Source: Burkholderiaceae bacterium
GTDB taxonomy: Bacteria; Pseudomonadota; Gammaproteobacteria; Burkholderiales; Burkholderiaceae_C
Reading direction: 5' to 3'
DNA: 64,000 bases
Assembly (NCBI GenBank): GCA_913776825.1
Contig: CAJYPV010000018.1
Location: forward strand, 124,001 to 188,000
Position 1 is the first letter of the stretch, and each line of letters begins with the position of its first letter. The translations under genes and the position numbers were made by a program. Below the pieces are notes generated by a model. The model did not search any database and was not told where the DNA came from. It saw only the letters and a list, made by a program, of their open reading frames with translations. Shown in pieces: positions 43,079 through 52,153 of the stretch.

Positions 43079-44721
43079 TTAAAAAACTGATCAACAAGCT
43101 GTTGGGCAAGCCGGAGGGCGGCGTGATCCTGACGCCGCTGGGCAAGCGGGTCGAGATCCTCGCCGAGGAACACCGCATTGACCCGGAGCTGCTCGACGAG
43201 CGCGGCGTCAAGGTCGTGAAGGGCCTGACCGACGCCGGCTTCGAGGCCTACATCGTCGGCGGCGCGGTGCGCGACCTGCTGCTGGGTCGTCGCCCGAAGG
43301 ATTTCGACGTCGCCACCGATGCCACCCCGGAACAGGTGAAGAACCAGTTCCGCCGCGCCTTCATCATCGGTCGCCGTTTCCGGATCGTGCATGTGGTGTT
43401 CGGCCGAGGTCGCGAGCATGAGGTGATCGAGGTCTCGACCTTCCGCGCCTTGCTCACCCAGGACGATGCCGAGCAGGTGCAGGGCAACGAAAAGACGTCC
43501 AAGGACGCACTGGCCGGCAAGTCGCATGTGGTGGATGCCAGTGGCCGTGTGCTGCGCGACAACGTCTGGGGTCCGCAGATCGAAGATGCGGCGCGCCGCG
43601 ACTTCACCGTCAACGCGATGTATTACGACCCGCAGCGCGAGCTGGTGGTCGACTACCACGGCGGCCTGGCCGACGTCCGCAAGAAGGTGCTGCGGATGAT
43701 CGGTGACCCCGAGACCCGCTACCGCGAAGACCCGGTCCGCATCCTGCGCGCCGTGCGTTTCGCCGCCAAGCTGGGCTTCACCATCGAACCGAAGACGCGG
43801 GCGCCGATCCCGGCCATGTCCGCGCTGCTGGCGAATGTGCCGCTCTCGCGCATGTTCGATGAAATGATCAAGCTGCTGCAGACCGGCCACGCGCTGGCCA
43901 GTCTGGAAGAGCTGCGCAAGCAGGGCCTGGCGCGCGGCATCTTCCCCATCCTGGATGCGGTGCTCGACAAGGACGGCGCGCTCCCCGACAACGTGCACGG
44001 CAAGTTCGTGCGCCTGGCGCTGGAAGACACCGACAAGCGGGTCACCGAAGGTCGGTCCGTGGCGCCCAGCTTCATGCTGGCCTGCATGTTGTGGGGGGAG
44101 GTCCAGCAGCGCTGGAAGCGCCTGAGCGACAAGGGCGAGGGCGCCGTCGCCGCATTGCAGCAAGCGATCGATCTGGTCTTCGATGCGCGCGTGGGCGACA
44201 TCTCCGGCCGCGGCAAGCTGGCAGCGGACATGCGCGAGATCTGGATGATGCAGCCGCGCTTCGAGCGCCGCACCGGCAGCGGTCCTCATCGTCTGGTCGA
44301 ACAGCCGCGCTACCGCGCCGGCTTTGATTTCCTCGCGCTGCGTGCCGAGGCTGGGGAGGTCGATCCTGCGCTGGCCGACTGGTGGGAAGACTTCGCTCTG
44401 GGCGATGACGACGAGCAGCGCGCGCTGCTGGAGCAGGTGCGCGAGACGCAGCGTCAAAGCGGTCCGCGCAGCCGGGCGAAGGCCGGTGGCGGTCGGGTGC
44501 ATCAGGTCTCTCGTGGCGCGGTGAGCGGTGAATCCGCTGCGGCGGTGCCGATGGCCGATGTGGATCTCGACCTGAGCGCCGGCGACGACGCTCAGGACGA
44601 CGACAGCGAGGCCGGCGTCAAGGCCGCCGGTCCGGCCCGCAAGCGCCGTCGCCGTCGCAAGCCCAAGTCGGCGAGCGGCGAGGGCGCCGCCCCGGCGTCG
44701 GGCCCTGACGGCGACGCCTGA
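43075..44721 (+). CDS. pcnB: Poly(A) polymerase I
   Basis: Class II nucleotidyltransferase that adds 3' poly(A) tails promoting RNA decay. 548 residues. The head carries VGGAVRDLLLGRRPKDFDVA with the catalytic aspartates D76 and D78, then VIEVSTFRA and NAMYYDPQRELVVDYHGGLA. The C-terminal quarter (from about residue 470) is low-complexity and ends very basic (ARKRRRRRKPKSAS), likely RNA-binding. Overlaps the HAD gene by four bases; folK follows 17 bases later, the usual pcnB-folK order. Confidence 0.95.
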   Translation: MIKKLINKLLGKPEGGVILTPLGKRVEILAEEHRIDPELLDERGVKVVKGLTDAGFEAYIVGGAVRDLLLGRRPKDFDVATDATPEQVKNQFRRAFIIGRRFRIVHVVFGRGREHEVIEVSTFRALLTQDDAEQVQGNEKTSKDALAGKSHVVDASGRVLRDNVWGPQIEDAARRDFTVNAMYYDPQRELVVDYHGGLADVRKKVLRMIGDPETRYREDPVRILRAVRFAAKLGFTIEPKTRAPIPAMSALLANVPLSRMFDEMIKLLQTGHALASLEELRKQGLARGIFPILDAVLDKDGALPDNVHGKFVRLALEDTDKRVTEGRSVAPSFMLACMLWGEVQQRWKRLSDKGEGAVAALQQAIDLVFDARVGDISGRGKLAADMREIWMMQPRFERRTGSGPHRLVEQPRYRAGFDFLALRAEAGEVDPALADWWEDFALGDDDEQRALLEQVRETQRQSGPRSRAKAGGGRVHQVSRGAVSGESAAAVPMADVDLDLSAGDDAQDDDSEAGVKAAGPARKRRRRRKPKSASGEGAAPASGPDGDA

Positions 44722-44738
44722 ATCGCGGGTCCGCGGCC

Positions 44739-45257
44739 ATGAGCAGGGTCTATGTCGGTCTGGGCGCCAACCTCGGCGATCTGCGCGCGACCCTGCAGTC
44801 CGCGCTGGCCGACCTGGCCGCATGGCCGGGACTGACCTTGGTGGCCGTCTCCAGCGCTTATCGCAGCGCCCCCGTGGGCTGCGACGGCCCGGATTTCCTC
44901 AATGCGGTCGCACAGCTGGAGACCGATCTGGCGCCGCTGGCGGTGCTGGAGGCGCTGCTCTCCATCGAGCAGCAGCATGGGCGTGAGCGCCCGTTTCCCA
45001 ATGCGCCGCGGACGCTGGATCTGGACCTGCTGCTGCATGGCGATGCGCAGCTCGACACACCGCGGCTGACCGTTCCGCATCCTCGTTTGCATCAGCGCGC
45101 CTTCGTGCTGCGCCCGTTGCTGGAGTTGGACCCGACGCTGACGCTGCCCGGGCTGGGTACGCTGGTTGCCCAGCTTGGCGCCTTGAGCGAGCAGGCGTTG
45201 ATGCAGGAGACCGCGCCGCTGGCGCCGACCGGCCAAGCGAGCACTTTCCCGCGCTGA
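44739..45257 (+). CDS. folK: 2-amino-4-hydroxy-6-hydroxymethyldihydropteridine pyrophosphokinase
   Basis: Transfers pyrophosphate from ATP to the pterin in folate synthesis. 172 residues. Signatures: VYVGLGANLGDLRATLQSAL, the GPDFLNAVAQLET segment, HGRERPFPNAPRTLDLDLLL with the metal-binding DLDLLL, and PHPRLHQRAFVLRPLLELDP. Downstream of pcnB on the same strand. Confidence 0.95.
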   Translation: MSRVYVGLGANLGDLRATLQSALADLAAWPGLTLVAVSSAYRSAPVGCDGPDFLNAVAQLETDLAPLAVLEALLSIEQQHGRERPFPNAPRTLDLDLLLHGDAQLDTPRLTVPHPRLHQRAFVLRPLLELDPTLTLPGLGTLVAQLGALSEQALMQETAPLAPTGQASTFPR

Positions 45258-45303
45258 CTTGCCACTCACTCACTTCCCCCCCCCAAACTTCCAGGAGCTG
45301 ATC

Positions 45304-45657
45304 ATGTTCGCGACCGCCGCCGGCTGGCAGACGGTAGGACTGCTGGTGCTGTCCAACATCTTCATGACCGTGGCCTGGTATGGCCACCTCAAGGACCTGG
45401 CCTCCAAGCCCTGGTATGTGGCGGCGCTGATCAGCTGGGGCATCGCGCTCTTCGAGTACCTGCTTCAGGTGCCGGCCAACCGCATCGGCTACCAAGGTGG
45501 TTTCTCGCTGGCTCAGCTCAAGATCACCCAGGAAGTCATCACCCTGGCCGTGTTCGTGCCGTTCTCGATGGTGGTGATGGATCAACCGTTCAAGACGGAC
45601 TACATCTGGGCCGGCGTCTGCCTGCTGGGCGCTGTCTACTTCATCTTCCGGGGTTGA
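45304..45657 (+). CDS. DUF486 / small multidrug-like membrane protein
   Basis: 117 residues, four helices; DUF486 proteins belong to the drug/metabolite transporter superfamily as single four-helix units. Signatures: LVLSNIFMTVAWYGHLKDLA, WYVAALISWGIALFEYLLQV, PANRIGYQGGFSLAQLKITQ and TDYIWAGVCLLGAVYFIF. ATG 45304 has AGGAG upstream. Downstream of folK. The following 343 bases hold only a promoter-like -10 box. Confidence 0.88.
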   Translation: MFATAAGWQTVGLLVLSNIFMTVAWYGHLKDLASKPWYVAALISWGIALFEYLLQVPANRIGYQGGFSLAQLKITQEVITLAVFVPFSMVVMDQPFKTDYIWAGVCLLGAVYFIFRG

Positions 45658-45755
45658 GGGCGCCATTCATCGGGCGGTGTCGCGCGGAAGCCGCCAATGG
45701 TGCGGCTATGCGGCGGGTTAGGGCTTCGGCTCCACGGCGAGGCGGCGCGGGCCGC

Positions 45756-45761
45756 TACACT
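45756..45761 (+). promoter_or_regulatory. Putative -10 element for the DUF47-pit transcript
   Basis: TACACT about 240 bases before the DUF47 start; if used it gives a long leader. The leader contains a start-stop pair ATGTGA at 45774. The gap 45658-46000 otherwise holds nothing I can name. Confidence 0.25.
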
Positions 45762-46000
45762 CGCGGCTTCGCCATGTGACGCGGCGATGAAAATTTCGTG
45801 ACGATGTGATGATGCGCTGTGCGCCCGCGATCCTTGGCGGCTCGCGGTGGTGGCGGGGATGGTTCAGTCCCCGGCTGCTGCCGCAGGGCGGCCTGGACGC
45901 GGTGGCGGGACCCGCTCTCCTGACGTGCCGCTGAGGGATTCGGCGGCGAGGAGGGCTGGCTCGCCAGGCGGGAGCCGGCCTCGCGCATCAAGGAGCCCCC

Positions 46001-46648
46001 ATGTTTTTCGGCAAGTTGCTGCCCCGCGAGGGCAATTTTTTTGAGCTGTTCAATGAGCACGGTGCTCAGATCGTCGAAGGTGCCCGCGCCTTCATGCTGA
46101 TGATCCAGAACTACAACGACCTGAACCTGCGCGAGAAATACGCCGCCGAGGTCGACAAGGCCGAGCACCATGCCGACCGCATCACCGCCGAAGTCAACCG
46201 GCTGCTGCATCGCACCTTCATCACCCCGATCGACCGCGAGCAGATCCACGGCCTGATCAACGCGATGGACGACATCCTGGACCTGCTCCAGGACTCCTCC
46301 GAAACCATGCAGCTCTACGATGTGCGCTCCATCCCCGAGGAAGTGCTGCGTCTGGGCGACCTGTCCGCCAAGTGCTGCGAGCGGGTGCAACATGCGGTCT
46401 CGCTGCTGCCCAAGCTCAGCCAGCCGCACACCGCCGAAGCCGCGGTGAAGACCTGCGAAGAGATCGACAAGCTCGAATCCGACGCCGACCGCGTGATGCG
46501 TGCGGCCATGTCCAAGCTGTTCCGCGAACAAGAGGATGTGCGCGAGCTGATCAAGCTCAAGGCCATCTATGAGCAGCTGGAATCCATCTCCGATCGTTGT
46601 GAGGATGTGGCCAATCTGATCGAGGGCATCGTCCTCGAGAACTCCTGA
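46001..46648 (+). CDS. DUF47 PhoU-like accessory protein of Pit
   Basis: 215 residues, all helical, with the DUF47 features: MFFGKLLPREGNFFELFNEH, ADRITAEVNRLLHRTFITPI, DREQIHGLINAMDDILDLLQ, and ISDRCEDVANLIEGIVLENS. These proteins resemble PhoU and bind metal clusters; genetically they regulate the low-affinity phosphate transporter Pit. The pit gene follows 21 bases later, so the two form an operon. Confidence 0.93.
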   Translation: MFFGKLLPREGNFFELFNEHGAQIVEGARAFMLMIQNYNDLNLREKYAAEVDKAEHHADRITAEVNRLLHRTFITPIDREQIHGLINAMDDILDLLQDSSETMQLYDVRSIPEEVLRLGDLSAKCCERVQHAVSLLPKLSQPHTAEAAVKTCEEIDKLESDADRVMRAAMSKLFREQEDVRELIKLKAIYEQLESISDRCEDVANLIEGIVLENS

Positions 46649-46669
46649 TCCGGAACGGGAGCGTTTCTC

Positions 46670-47680
46670 ATGGGAACGATGCAGGTGGCCTTCTGGGTCG
46701 TGGCCATGCTGGTGGTGCTGGCCGTGCTGTTCGACTTCATGAACGGCTTCCACGATGCGGCCAATTCGATCGCGACGGTGGTCTCCACCGGCGTGCTCAA
46801 GCCGCAGCAGGCGGTGCTGTTCGCGGCCTTCTTCAATGTGGTGGCGGTGCTGTTCTTCGAGCTGAAGGTGGCGGCCACCATCGGCAAGGGCAGCATTGAT
46901 CCAGGCATCGTCGATCACCATGTGATCTTCGGCGCGCTGATCGGCGCCATCGCCTGGAATGTGATCACCTGGTTCTACGGGATTCCGTCCAGCTCGTCGC
47001 ATGCGCTGATCGGCGGTCTGGTGGGCGCGGCCATCGCCAAGGCGGGCACCAAGGGATTGATCATGAGCGGCATCGGCAAGACCGTGCTCTTCATCTTCGT
47101 CTCGCCGGTGCTGGGCTTCCTGCTCGGGTCGCTGCTGATGGTGGCGGTGGCCTGGCTGTTCCGGCGCAGCTCGCCCTTGCGGGTGGACAACTGGTTCCGA
47201 CGCCTGCAGCTGGTCTCGGCCGGTCTGTACAGCCTGGGCCACGGCGGCAACGATGCGCAGAAAACCATCGGCCTGATCTGGATGCTGCTGATTGCCTCGG
47301 GTTATGCCTCCGCCGGCGAGCATTCACCGCCGACTTGGGTGATCGGGGTCTGTTATCTGGCGATCGGCATGGGCACCATGTTCGGCGGCTGGCGGATCGT
47401 CCGCACCATGGGCCAGAAGATCACCAAGCTCAAGCCGGTGGGCGGCTTCTGCGCGGAAACCGGTGGCGCGATCACCCTGTTCCTGGCCACCGCGCTGGGG
47501 ATTCCGGTCTCCACAACCCACACCATCACCGGTGCCATCGTCGGCGTGGGCTCCACGCAGCGCGCGTCGTCGGTACGTTGGGGCGTGGCTGGCAACATCA
47601 TCTGGGCGTGGATCTTCACGATTCCCGCCTCGGCCTTCATCGCCGGCTTCTTCTACTGGGTGAGCTTCACCCTGTTCTGA
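46670..47680 (+). CDS. pit: Low-affinity inorganic phosphate transporter Pit
   Basis: 336-residue PiT-family membrane carrier. Two copies of the family signature are present: FDFMNGFHDAANSIATVVST and LYSLGHGGNDAQKTIGLIWM. Also AWNVITWFYGIPSSSSHALI and the second GIPVSTTHTITGAIVGVGST. Length is typical for the short bacterial form with about ten helices. Transports metal-phosphate with protons. Co-transcribed with the DUF47 gene and closed by a terminator. Confidence 0.95.
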   Translation: MGTMQVAFWVVAMLVVLAVLFDFMNGFHDAANSIATVVSTGVLKPQQAVLFAAFFNVVAVLFFELKVAATIGKGSIDPGIVDHHVIFGALIGAIAWNVITWFYGIPSSSSHALIGGLVGAAIAKAGTKGLIMSGIGKTVLFIFVSPVLGFLLGSLLMVAVAWLFRRSSPLRVDNWFRRLQLVSAGLYSLGHGGNDAQKTIGLIWMLLIASGYASAGEHSPPTWVIGVCYLAIGMGTMFGGWRIVRTMGQKITKLKPVGGFCAETGGAITLFLATALGIPVSTTHTITGAIVGVGSTQRASSVRWGVAGNIIWAWIFTIPASAFIAGFFYWVSFTLF

Positions 47681-47729
47681 ACGACGCATGAATCGCGCGG
47701 CGCAAGGCGCAGCGCGCGGCGCCTATGAC

Positions 47730-47759
47730 AAAGCCCGGTCAGTGTCACTGCCGGGCTTT
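47730..47759 (+). terminator. Rho-independent terminator after pit
   Basis: Long hairpin AAAGCCCGG-t-CAGTG with its complement, loop of one base, ending CCGGGCTTT, followed by GTGCTTTT. About 50 bases after the pit stop. Confidence 0.75.
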
Positions 47760-47890
47760 GTGCTTTTGGGGCTCGAACGAATGCTGCGGAGGGGCGTCGA
47801 AATCGCGGCGTGCGCTGCCAGATCAGTGTCGGGTCGGCGCCGCATCGGGCGCGTCGGCTCGACGGGCTTGCTGGCCTCGCCCGCCCCGGA

Positions 47891-48412
47891 TCACTGACTG
47901 AGTTCCTGCGCGGCCTCGACCTGCGATTCGAAGTACCGCTGGGCGGAGAAGGCGATCGTCGCCATCAGGCTCGCGCCGCCCACCATCAAACAGGCGATCA
48001 CGCCCAGGATCGGTCCCCAGCCGGTCTTGCGAGGTGCTTGTCCCGGCGTGAATCGATCGGCCCAGCGCTCATCGGACATCAGGCCGTAGACGATGCCGGT
48101 TAGCATGCTCTGCGCCAGCATCAGGCCCAGCAGCGGAATCAGCACCCAGGCGAGTCGGTCATCCTGCCCCAGCACATCCATGCGATGGACGCCGTAGAGC
48201 CCGAGCAGCGTCGGCCACGGGTGCAGCCAGGCGAGCTTGTCCTGCCAGCCGTAAAGATAGAGGCGGTGCGCGCCCCAACTGCCGAGCGCGAAGCTGAGCC
48301 AGGTCGCCACCGTCTTGGATGGGCCGACGGCGGCGGCGCGGTCCGCAGGAGTGGGGGGCAGGGTCATCTGGGGCGTCTCGGGCATGTCGGACCTCGGGGA
48401 TGGGGTGGTCAC
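47891..48412 (-). CDS. TM2-like membrane protein
   Basis: 173 residues with three hydrophobic segments. The first is TM2-like, with the loop GSWGAHRLYLYGWQDKL recalling the GxHRFYLG turn of TM2 domains. The middle helix pair is LAWVLIPLLGLMLAQSMLTG and the last GWGPILGVIACLMVGGASLM. Function unknown. Convergent with pit; a GNAT gene lies 33 bases upstream on the same strand. Confidence 0.75.
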   Translation of the reverse strand: MTTPSPRSDMPETPQMTLPPTPADRAAAVGPSKTVATWLSFALGSWGAHRLYLYGWQDKLAWLHPWPTLLGLYGVHRMDVLGQDDRLAWVLIPLLGLMLAQSMLTGIVYGLMSDERWADRFTPGQAPRKTGWGPILGVIACLMVGGASLMATIAFSAQRYFESQVEAAQELSQ

Positions 48413-48445
48413 GCGGACCTGGCTGCGGCGCGCGCCGCGTTCGCC

Positions 48446-49045
48446 TTATGCCGTGGCGGGCGAGCTGGTCGCGGGTGCCGATGTGGGCGATGTGCTGTCG
48501 CCTTGACCGAGGGTGCGTTGCATCAGCACGACATCCAGCCAGCGCCCAAACTTCCAGCCGGCCGATTTCAGCACGCCGTTGGGTTCGAAACCCAGGGTGC
48601 GATGCACGCCGATGGAGCCCAGATTCTGCGAGTCGCCGATGACCGCGATCATCTGGCGCGCGCCGGCGGCCTCGCAGCGGGCGATCAGCTCCGCCAGCAG
48701 CAAGCGACCCACGCCCTGGCCCTGCGCCTGGGGCGACAGATAGATCGAGTCCTCGACGAAGTACCGATAAGCCAGGCGAGGGCGGAAATAATTGGCATAG
48801 GCATAGCCCAGCACCACGCCGTCGCGCTCCGCGACCAGGTAGGGCAGGCTGCGGCTCAGCACTTCGGTCCGGCGGCGCGCCATCTCGGCGCGGTCGGGCA
48901 CCTCGGTTTCGAAGGTGCCGGTGCCATGCAGCACCGCATGCTCATAGATCTGCTGGATTGCGGCGATGTCGCCCTCCAGGCTGGGGCGAATCACCAGCGG
49001 CGAGGTGCTGCTGGTCGGTGCGGAGCTGGGTGTGGAGTTCGTCAT
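48446..49045 (-). CDS. GNAT-family N-acetyltransferase (PAT-like)
   Basis: 199 residues. The acetyl-CoA loop is SPQAQGQGVGRLLLAELIAR and the PAT-like parts are IRPSLEGDIAAIQQIYEHAV, HGTGTFETEVPD, and DSQNLGSIGVHRTLGFEPNG. This resembles phosphinothricin/methionine-sulfoximine acetyltransferases. The N-terminal and C-terminal 15-20 residues are Ser/Thr/Pro-rich and not conserved. ATG 49045 is chosen because the fold begins soon after; the longer frame runs into the rpsP promoter. Confidence 0.87.
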   Translation of the reverse strand: MTNSTPSSAPTSSTSPLVIRPSLEGDIAAIQQIYEHAVLHGTGTFETEVPDRAEMARRRTEVLSRSLPYLVAERDGVVLGYAYANYFRPRLAYRYFVEDSIYLSPQAQGQGVGRLLLAELIARCEAAGARQMIAVIGDSQNLGSIGVHRTLGFEPNGVLKSAGWKFGRWLDVVLMQRTLGQGDSTSPTSAPATSSPATA

Positions 49046-49055
49046 TGGGGAAGGA

Positions 49056-49084
49056 AGACAAAGCGTCAATGGCGAGTTTATAAT
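49056..49084 (+). promoter_or_regulatory. Promoter of the rpsP-rimM operon
   Basis: A perfect TATAAT at 49079-49084 with a weak -35 (GACAAA, spacer 17). Transcription would begin about 250 bases before rpsP. It overlaps the start region of the divergent GNAT gene. Confidence 0.5.
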
Positions 49085-49143
49085 GCCCGGTTTTGGCGCC
49101 GGTCCTTGGGTGTGAACACGGGCAGTGAGATGAGCGCTTTGAG

Positions 49144-49166
49144 ACAACTGTTGAGACAGTTGTTTT
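49144..49166 (+). terminator. Hairpin plus T run in the rpsP leader
   Basis: Stem ACAACTG/CAGTTGT with a 6-base loop followed by TTTTGG, inside the rpsP leader between its promoter and gene. It could be an attenuator-like leader structure for ribosomal control; this is inference. Confidence 0.4.
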
Positions 49167-49344
49167 GGAGGGTTTGGCTTGCGACGTGATCCGAGGGCGT
49201 ATCTACGGTGCCAGTCCCGGAGTGATGGTGAGGGTCGACATGCAACGCACGCATGCCTCATCCGCTGATTCCTCTATTCCTGATCTGCTTGCCCCTGTGT
49301 GTCTCCCTGGTGCGGTGGAACGCTGAAACACTGAAGGACTGATC

Positions 49345-49617
49345 ATGGTCGTGATTCGACTCTCCCGCGGTGGCGCCAAGAAGCGCCCGTTCTACAACAT
49401 CGTCGTGACCGACAGCCGCAACCGTCGTGACGGCCGCTTCATCGAGCGCCTGGGCTTCTACAACCCGGTGGCTTCCGGCAACGCCGAAAGCCTGCGCGTG
49501 TCGCAAGACCGTCTGAGCTACTGGATCGGCGTTGGCGCCCAGATGTCGCCCGCCGTGGCCCGTCTGGCCGACGTGTCCAAGAAGGCTGCTGCTGCCGCTC
49601 CGGCCGCCGCTGCCTGA
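49345..49617 (+). CDS. rpsP: 30S ribosomal protein S16
   Basis: 90-residue small-subunit protein starting [20 protein letters not shown], then [20 protein letters not shown]. The tail is Ala-rich. First gene of rpsP-rimM-trmD-rplS. Confidence 0.97.
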   Translation: MVVIRLSRGGAKKRPFYNIVVTDSRNRRDGRFIERLGFYNPVASGNAESLRVSQDRLSYWIGVGAQMSPAVARLADVSKKAAAAAPAAAA

Positions 49618-49646
49618 GTCGTTGACCTTTCGTTGACGACGCATTG

Positions 49647-50240
49647 ATGAAGCAAGCGCCCGACCTCACCTCGGATCACCCGGCCTGGCCGGAAGACGCC
49701 ATCGAAGTCGGGCGCGTGCTGGACGCCTGGGGCATCAAGGGCTGGCTCAAGATCCTGTCCCACTCGGCCGATGCCGAGGCGCTCTTCGCGTCCCGCCGCT
49801 GGTTCATGCAACCCAGCGAGCGCGCATTGCCGGGCAAGCCCCAGGCGGTGCCTCCCGTGTTGAAGATTCTTTCCGTGCGCGACCACGCTGACGGCATCGT
49901 TGCCCAGGTGGAAGGCGTGAGCGACCGCAATGGTGCGGAAGCGCTCAAGGGCGCGCGGATTTTTGTGTCTCGCAGTCTGTTCCCCGAGCCGGACGACGAC
50001 GAGTACTACTGGGTCGACCTGATCGGCATGACGGTCGTCAACCGTGAATCCCAGACCCTGGGCGAAGTGGTCGATCTGATCGACACCGGCCCGCACTGCG
50101 TCCTGCGCATCACGCCGCCGGGCAAGACCGCACCGGTGAAGCCGGACGAGGAAATCCTGGTGCCTTTCGTGAATGCCTACGTGGACACCGTCGACAAGGC
50201 CCAGCGCCGCATCACCGTCGATTGGGGTCTGGACTACTGA
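49647..50240 (+). CDS. rimM: 16S rRNA processing protein RimM
   Basis: Assembly factor for the 30S head that binds S19. 197 residues. The N-terminal barrel shows VGRVLDAWGIKGWLKILSHS and the PRC-barrel part shows DEYYWVDLIGMTVVNRESQT, then LGEVVDLIDTGPHCVLRI, EEILVPFVNAYVDTVD. ATG 49647 is used. 29 bases after rpsP. Confidence 0.95.
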   Translation: MKQAPDLTSDHPAWPEDAIEVGRVLDAWGIKGWLKILSHSADAEALFASRRWFMQPSERALPGKPQAVPPVLKILSVRDHADGIVAQVEGVSDRNGAEALKGARIFVSRSLFPEPDDDEYYWVDLIGMTVVNRESQTLGEVVDLIDTGPHCVLRITPPGKTAPVKPDEEILVPFVNAYVDTVDKAQRRITVDWGLDY

Positions 50241-50282
50241 GCGCGTCCGGGCGGCGACCGCCGCTCGATGAGTCTCGGCCAG

Positions 50283-50321
50283 CCGCCGAAGCGACTCGAC
50301 CGACCGCCGAGGCGACTCGAC
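50283..50321. repeat. 21-base-period direct repeat
   Basis: CCGCCGARGCGACTCGAC occurs twice (one mismatch) with a 21-base period between rimM and its terminator. Confidence 0.6.
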
Positions 50322-50327
50322 ATGAAC

Positions 50328-50350
50328 AAGGGCCGACAGGCCCTTTTTTC
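50328..50350 (+). terminator. Rho-independent terminator between rimM and trmD
   Basis: Stem AAGGGCC/GGCCCTT, loop GACA, followed by TTTTTC. It separates rpsP-rimM from trmD within a cluster that is one operon in many bacteria. Confidence 0.8.
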
Positions 50351-50458
50351 TTGAGGCGGGTTTGGTGATACGGTCCCACCGTCCCGCCAGAAGTTCAACG
50401 CTGGGCTCGGTCGCCGTGGATCGCCCGGACCGCTGCCCCTCACCGTTCTCCTCCTCCC

Positions 50459-51277
50459 ATGCGCTTCGACGTCCTCACGCTGTTCCCTGAACTCTTCGAG
50501 CCGTTCCTGCGCGTCGGGGTGACGCGCCGTGCGTATGAGAGCCGCCAGGTCGATGTGCGCCTGTGGCCGCTGCGGGATTTTGCGGAGGACAACTATCGCC
50601 GCGTCGACGATCGCCCCTACGGCGGCGGACCCGGCATGGTGATGCTCGCCGAGCCGCTGGAGCGCGCGCTCGCGGCGGTGAAGGCCGATCGATCGGCTGT
50701 CTTGGCTGTCTCGGCGGAATCAGAGGCGCTGGCCGAGCCGCCCGTGTCGGCGCCGGTCGTCATTCATTTCAGCCCGACCGGCCGGCATCTCGACCAAGCG
50801 CTGGTGCGTGAATTGGCCGGCGGGCCGGGCGCCATTTTGTTGTGCGGCCGCTATGAGGGCATCGATCAGCGGGTGCTGGATCGTCATGTGACGATGGAAG
50901 TCAGCCTGGGCGACTTCGTGCTCTCCGGCGGTGAACTGCCGGCGCTGGCCCTGCTGGATGCGGTCGCACGGCTGCAGGAGGGCGTGCTCAATGATGCGGC
51001 GTCGCATCAGCAGGACAGCTTTTCCGACGGCTTGCTGGATTGCCCGCATTTCAGCCGTCCCGAGGTCTTGCACACCGCGGAGGGTGACCTGCCCGTGCCG
51101 CCGGTGCTGATGTCCGGCCATCACGGCCAGATTGCCCGCTGGCGCCGCGATCAGTCGTTGGCGCTGACGCTGCGCCGTCGGCCGGAGCTGATCGACGCCG
51201 CCCGCCGTGAGGGAAAGCTCAGCAAGCTGGACGAGCGGTTCCTTTCCAGTTTGACGGCTGACAAGCGCCGCCTATAA
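50459..51277 (+). CDS. trmD: tRNA (guanine-N1)-methyltransferase
   Basis: SPOUT methyltransferase making m1G37 in tRNAs. 272 residues. The knot signatures are [52 protein letters not shown], and [21 protein letters not shown] short insertion of Ala/Ser/Glu residues ([19 protein letters not shown], about 79-99) lies before the VIHFSPTGR strand and is longer than usual. Third gene of the rpsP cluster. Confidence 0.95.
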   Translation: MRFDVLTLFPELFEPFLRVGVTRRAYESRQVDVRLWPLRDFAEDNYRRVDDRPYGGGPGMVMLAEPLERALAAVKADRSAVLAVSAESEALAEPPVSAPVVIHFSPTGRHLDQALVRELAGGPGAILLCGRYEGIDQRVLDRHVTMEVSLGDFVLSGGELPALALLDAVARLQEGVLNDAASHQQDSFSDGLLDCPHFSRPEVLHTAEGDLPVPPVLMSGHHGQIARWRRDQSLALTLRRRPELIDAARREGKLSKLDERFLSSLTADKRRL

Positions 51278-51278
51278 T
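51251..51278 (+). promoter_or_regulatory. Sigma-70 promoter of rplS inside the end of trmD
   Basis: TTGACG (51251-51256), spacer 16, TATAAT (51273-51278). It overlaps the last codons of trmD and gives rplS its own transcript with a leader of about 275 bases. Confidence 0.75.
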
Positions 51279-51559
51279 CGCGGGTTTTCCGATCCTCTAC
51301 CGGGTTAGGCGGGGCAAGGGCGGTGACGGGCGGTCGAGAGCAGGGTCTTTCGTGAGCGCGGGCAGGTGGGACGACAGTCCGGCCGGCCGGGGTTTTCGAA
51401 AGGGCAGCGCTCCACCACCAGTGGGCACCGTTGGTTGAATCCCCCCTCGGGCCGTGGCGCATTCGCTGTCGATCGTTTTTGACGGTTGTTCAGCACCTTC
51501 CGCACCACTGGCCTTGGAATCATCCCGATTCGCGCCGGCACGATCACCAGGAGTCCCCT

Positions 51560-51928
51560 GTGAATCTGATCCAGACCCTTGAGCAAGAAGAAATTGCTCG
51601 CCTGAACAAGACCATCCCCGCGTTCGCCCCTGGCGACACGGTGATCGTGAACGTGAACGTCGTCGAAGGCACCCGCAAGCGCGTGCAGGCCTACGAAGGC
51701 GTCGTGATTGCTCGTCGCAATCGCGGTCTGAACTCCAACTTCATCGTCCGCAAGATCTCGAGCGGCGAAGGCGTTGAGCGCACGTTCCAGCTGTACAGCC
51801 CGCTGATCGCTTCGATCGAAGTGAAGCGCCGCGGTGACGTCCGTCGCGCCAAGCTGTACTACCTGCGTCAGCGTTCGGGCAAGTCCGCTCGCATCAAGGA
51901 AAAGCTGGCCACCAAGTCGGCCGACTGA
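51560..51928 (+). CDS. rplS: 50S ribosomal protein L19
   Basis: 122-residue protein at the subunit interface. The GTG at 51560 has CAGGAG upstream and gives the standard start (V/M)[16 protein letters not shown]. Signatures are [39 protein letters not shown] and [20 protein letters not shown]. Own promoter at 51251 and own terminator. Confidence 0.97.
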   Translation: MNLIQTLEQEEIARLNKTIPAFAPGDTVIVNVNVVEGTRKRVQAYEGVVIARRNRGLNSNFIVRKISSGEGVERTFQLYSPLIASIEVKRRGDVRRAKLYYLRQRSGKSARIKEKLATKSAD

Positions 51929-51948
51929 TCCTTCGACGCCTGTCGATC

Positions 51949-51983
51949 AAGCCGCTCCATGGCCTTGCCCGGAGCGGCTTTTT
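51949..51983 (+). terminator. Rho-independent terminator of rplS
   Basis: Stem AAGCCGCTCC/GGAGCGGCTT with a 14-base loop, followed by TTTCG. About 20 bases after the rplS stop. Confidence 0.8.
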
Positions 51984-52153
51984 CGTTTCCGCTTGCGGTG
52001 GCGGCGACCCGCTGACGAACGGCGTCGCTGAGCGCGTCACGCTCCGCCTGCAACGGGTGCGCGCCCTGCGCCGGCCGATGCCTCGCCGCGCTTGTCCTGC
52101 CGTCGATGGCCTGATCCTCATTCGCCCGCACGCACGCTCGCTCGCCGCTCCCC

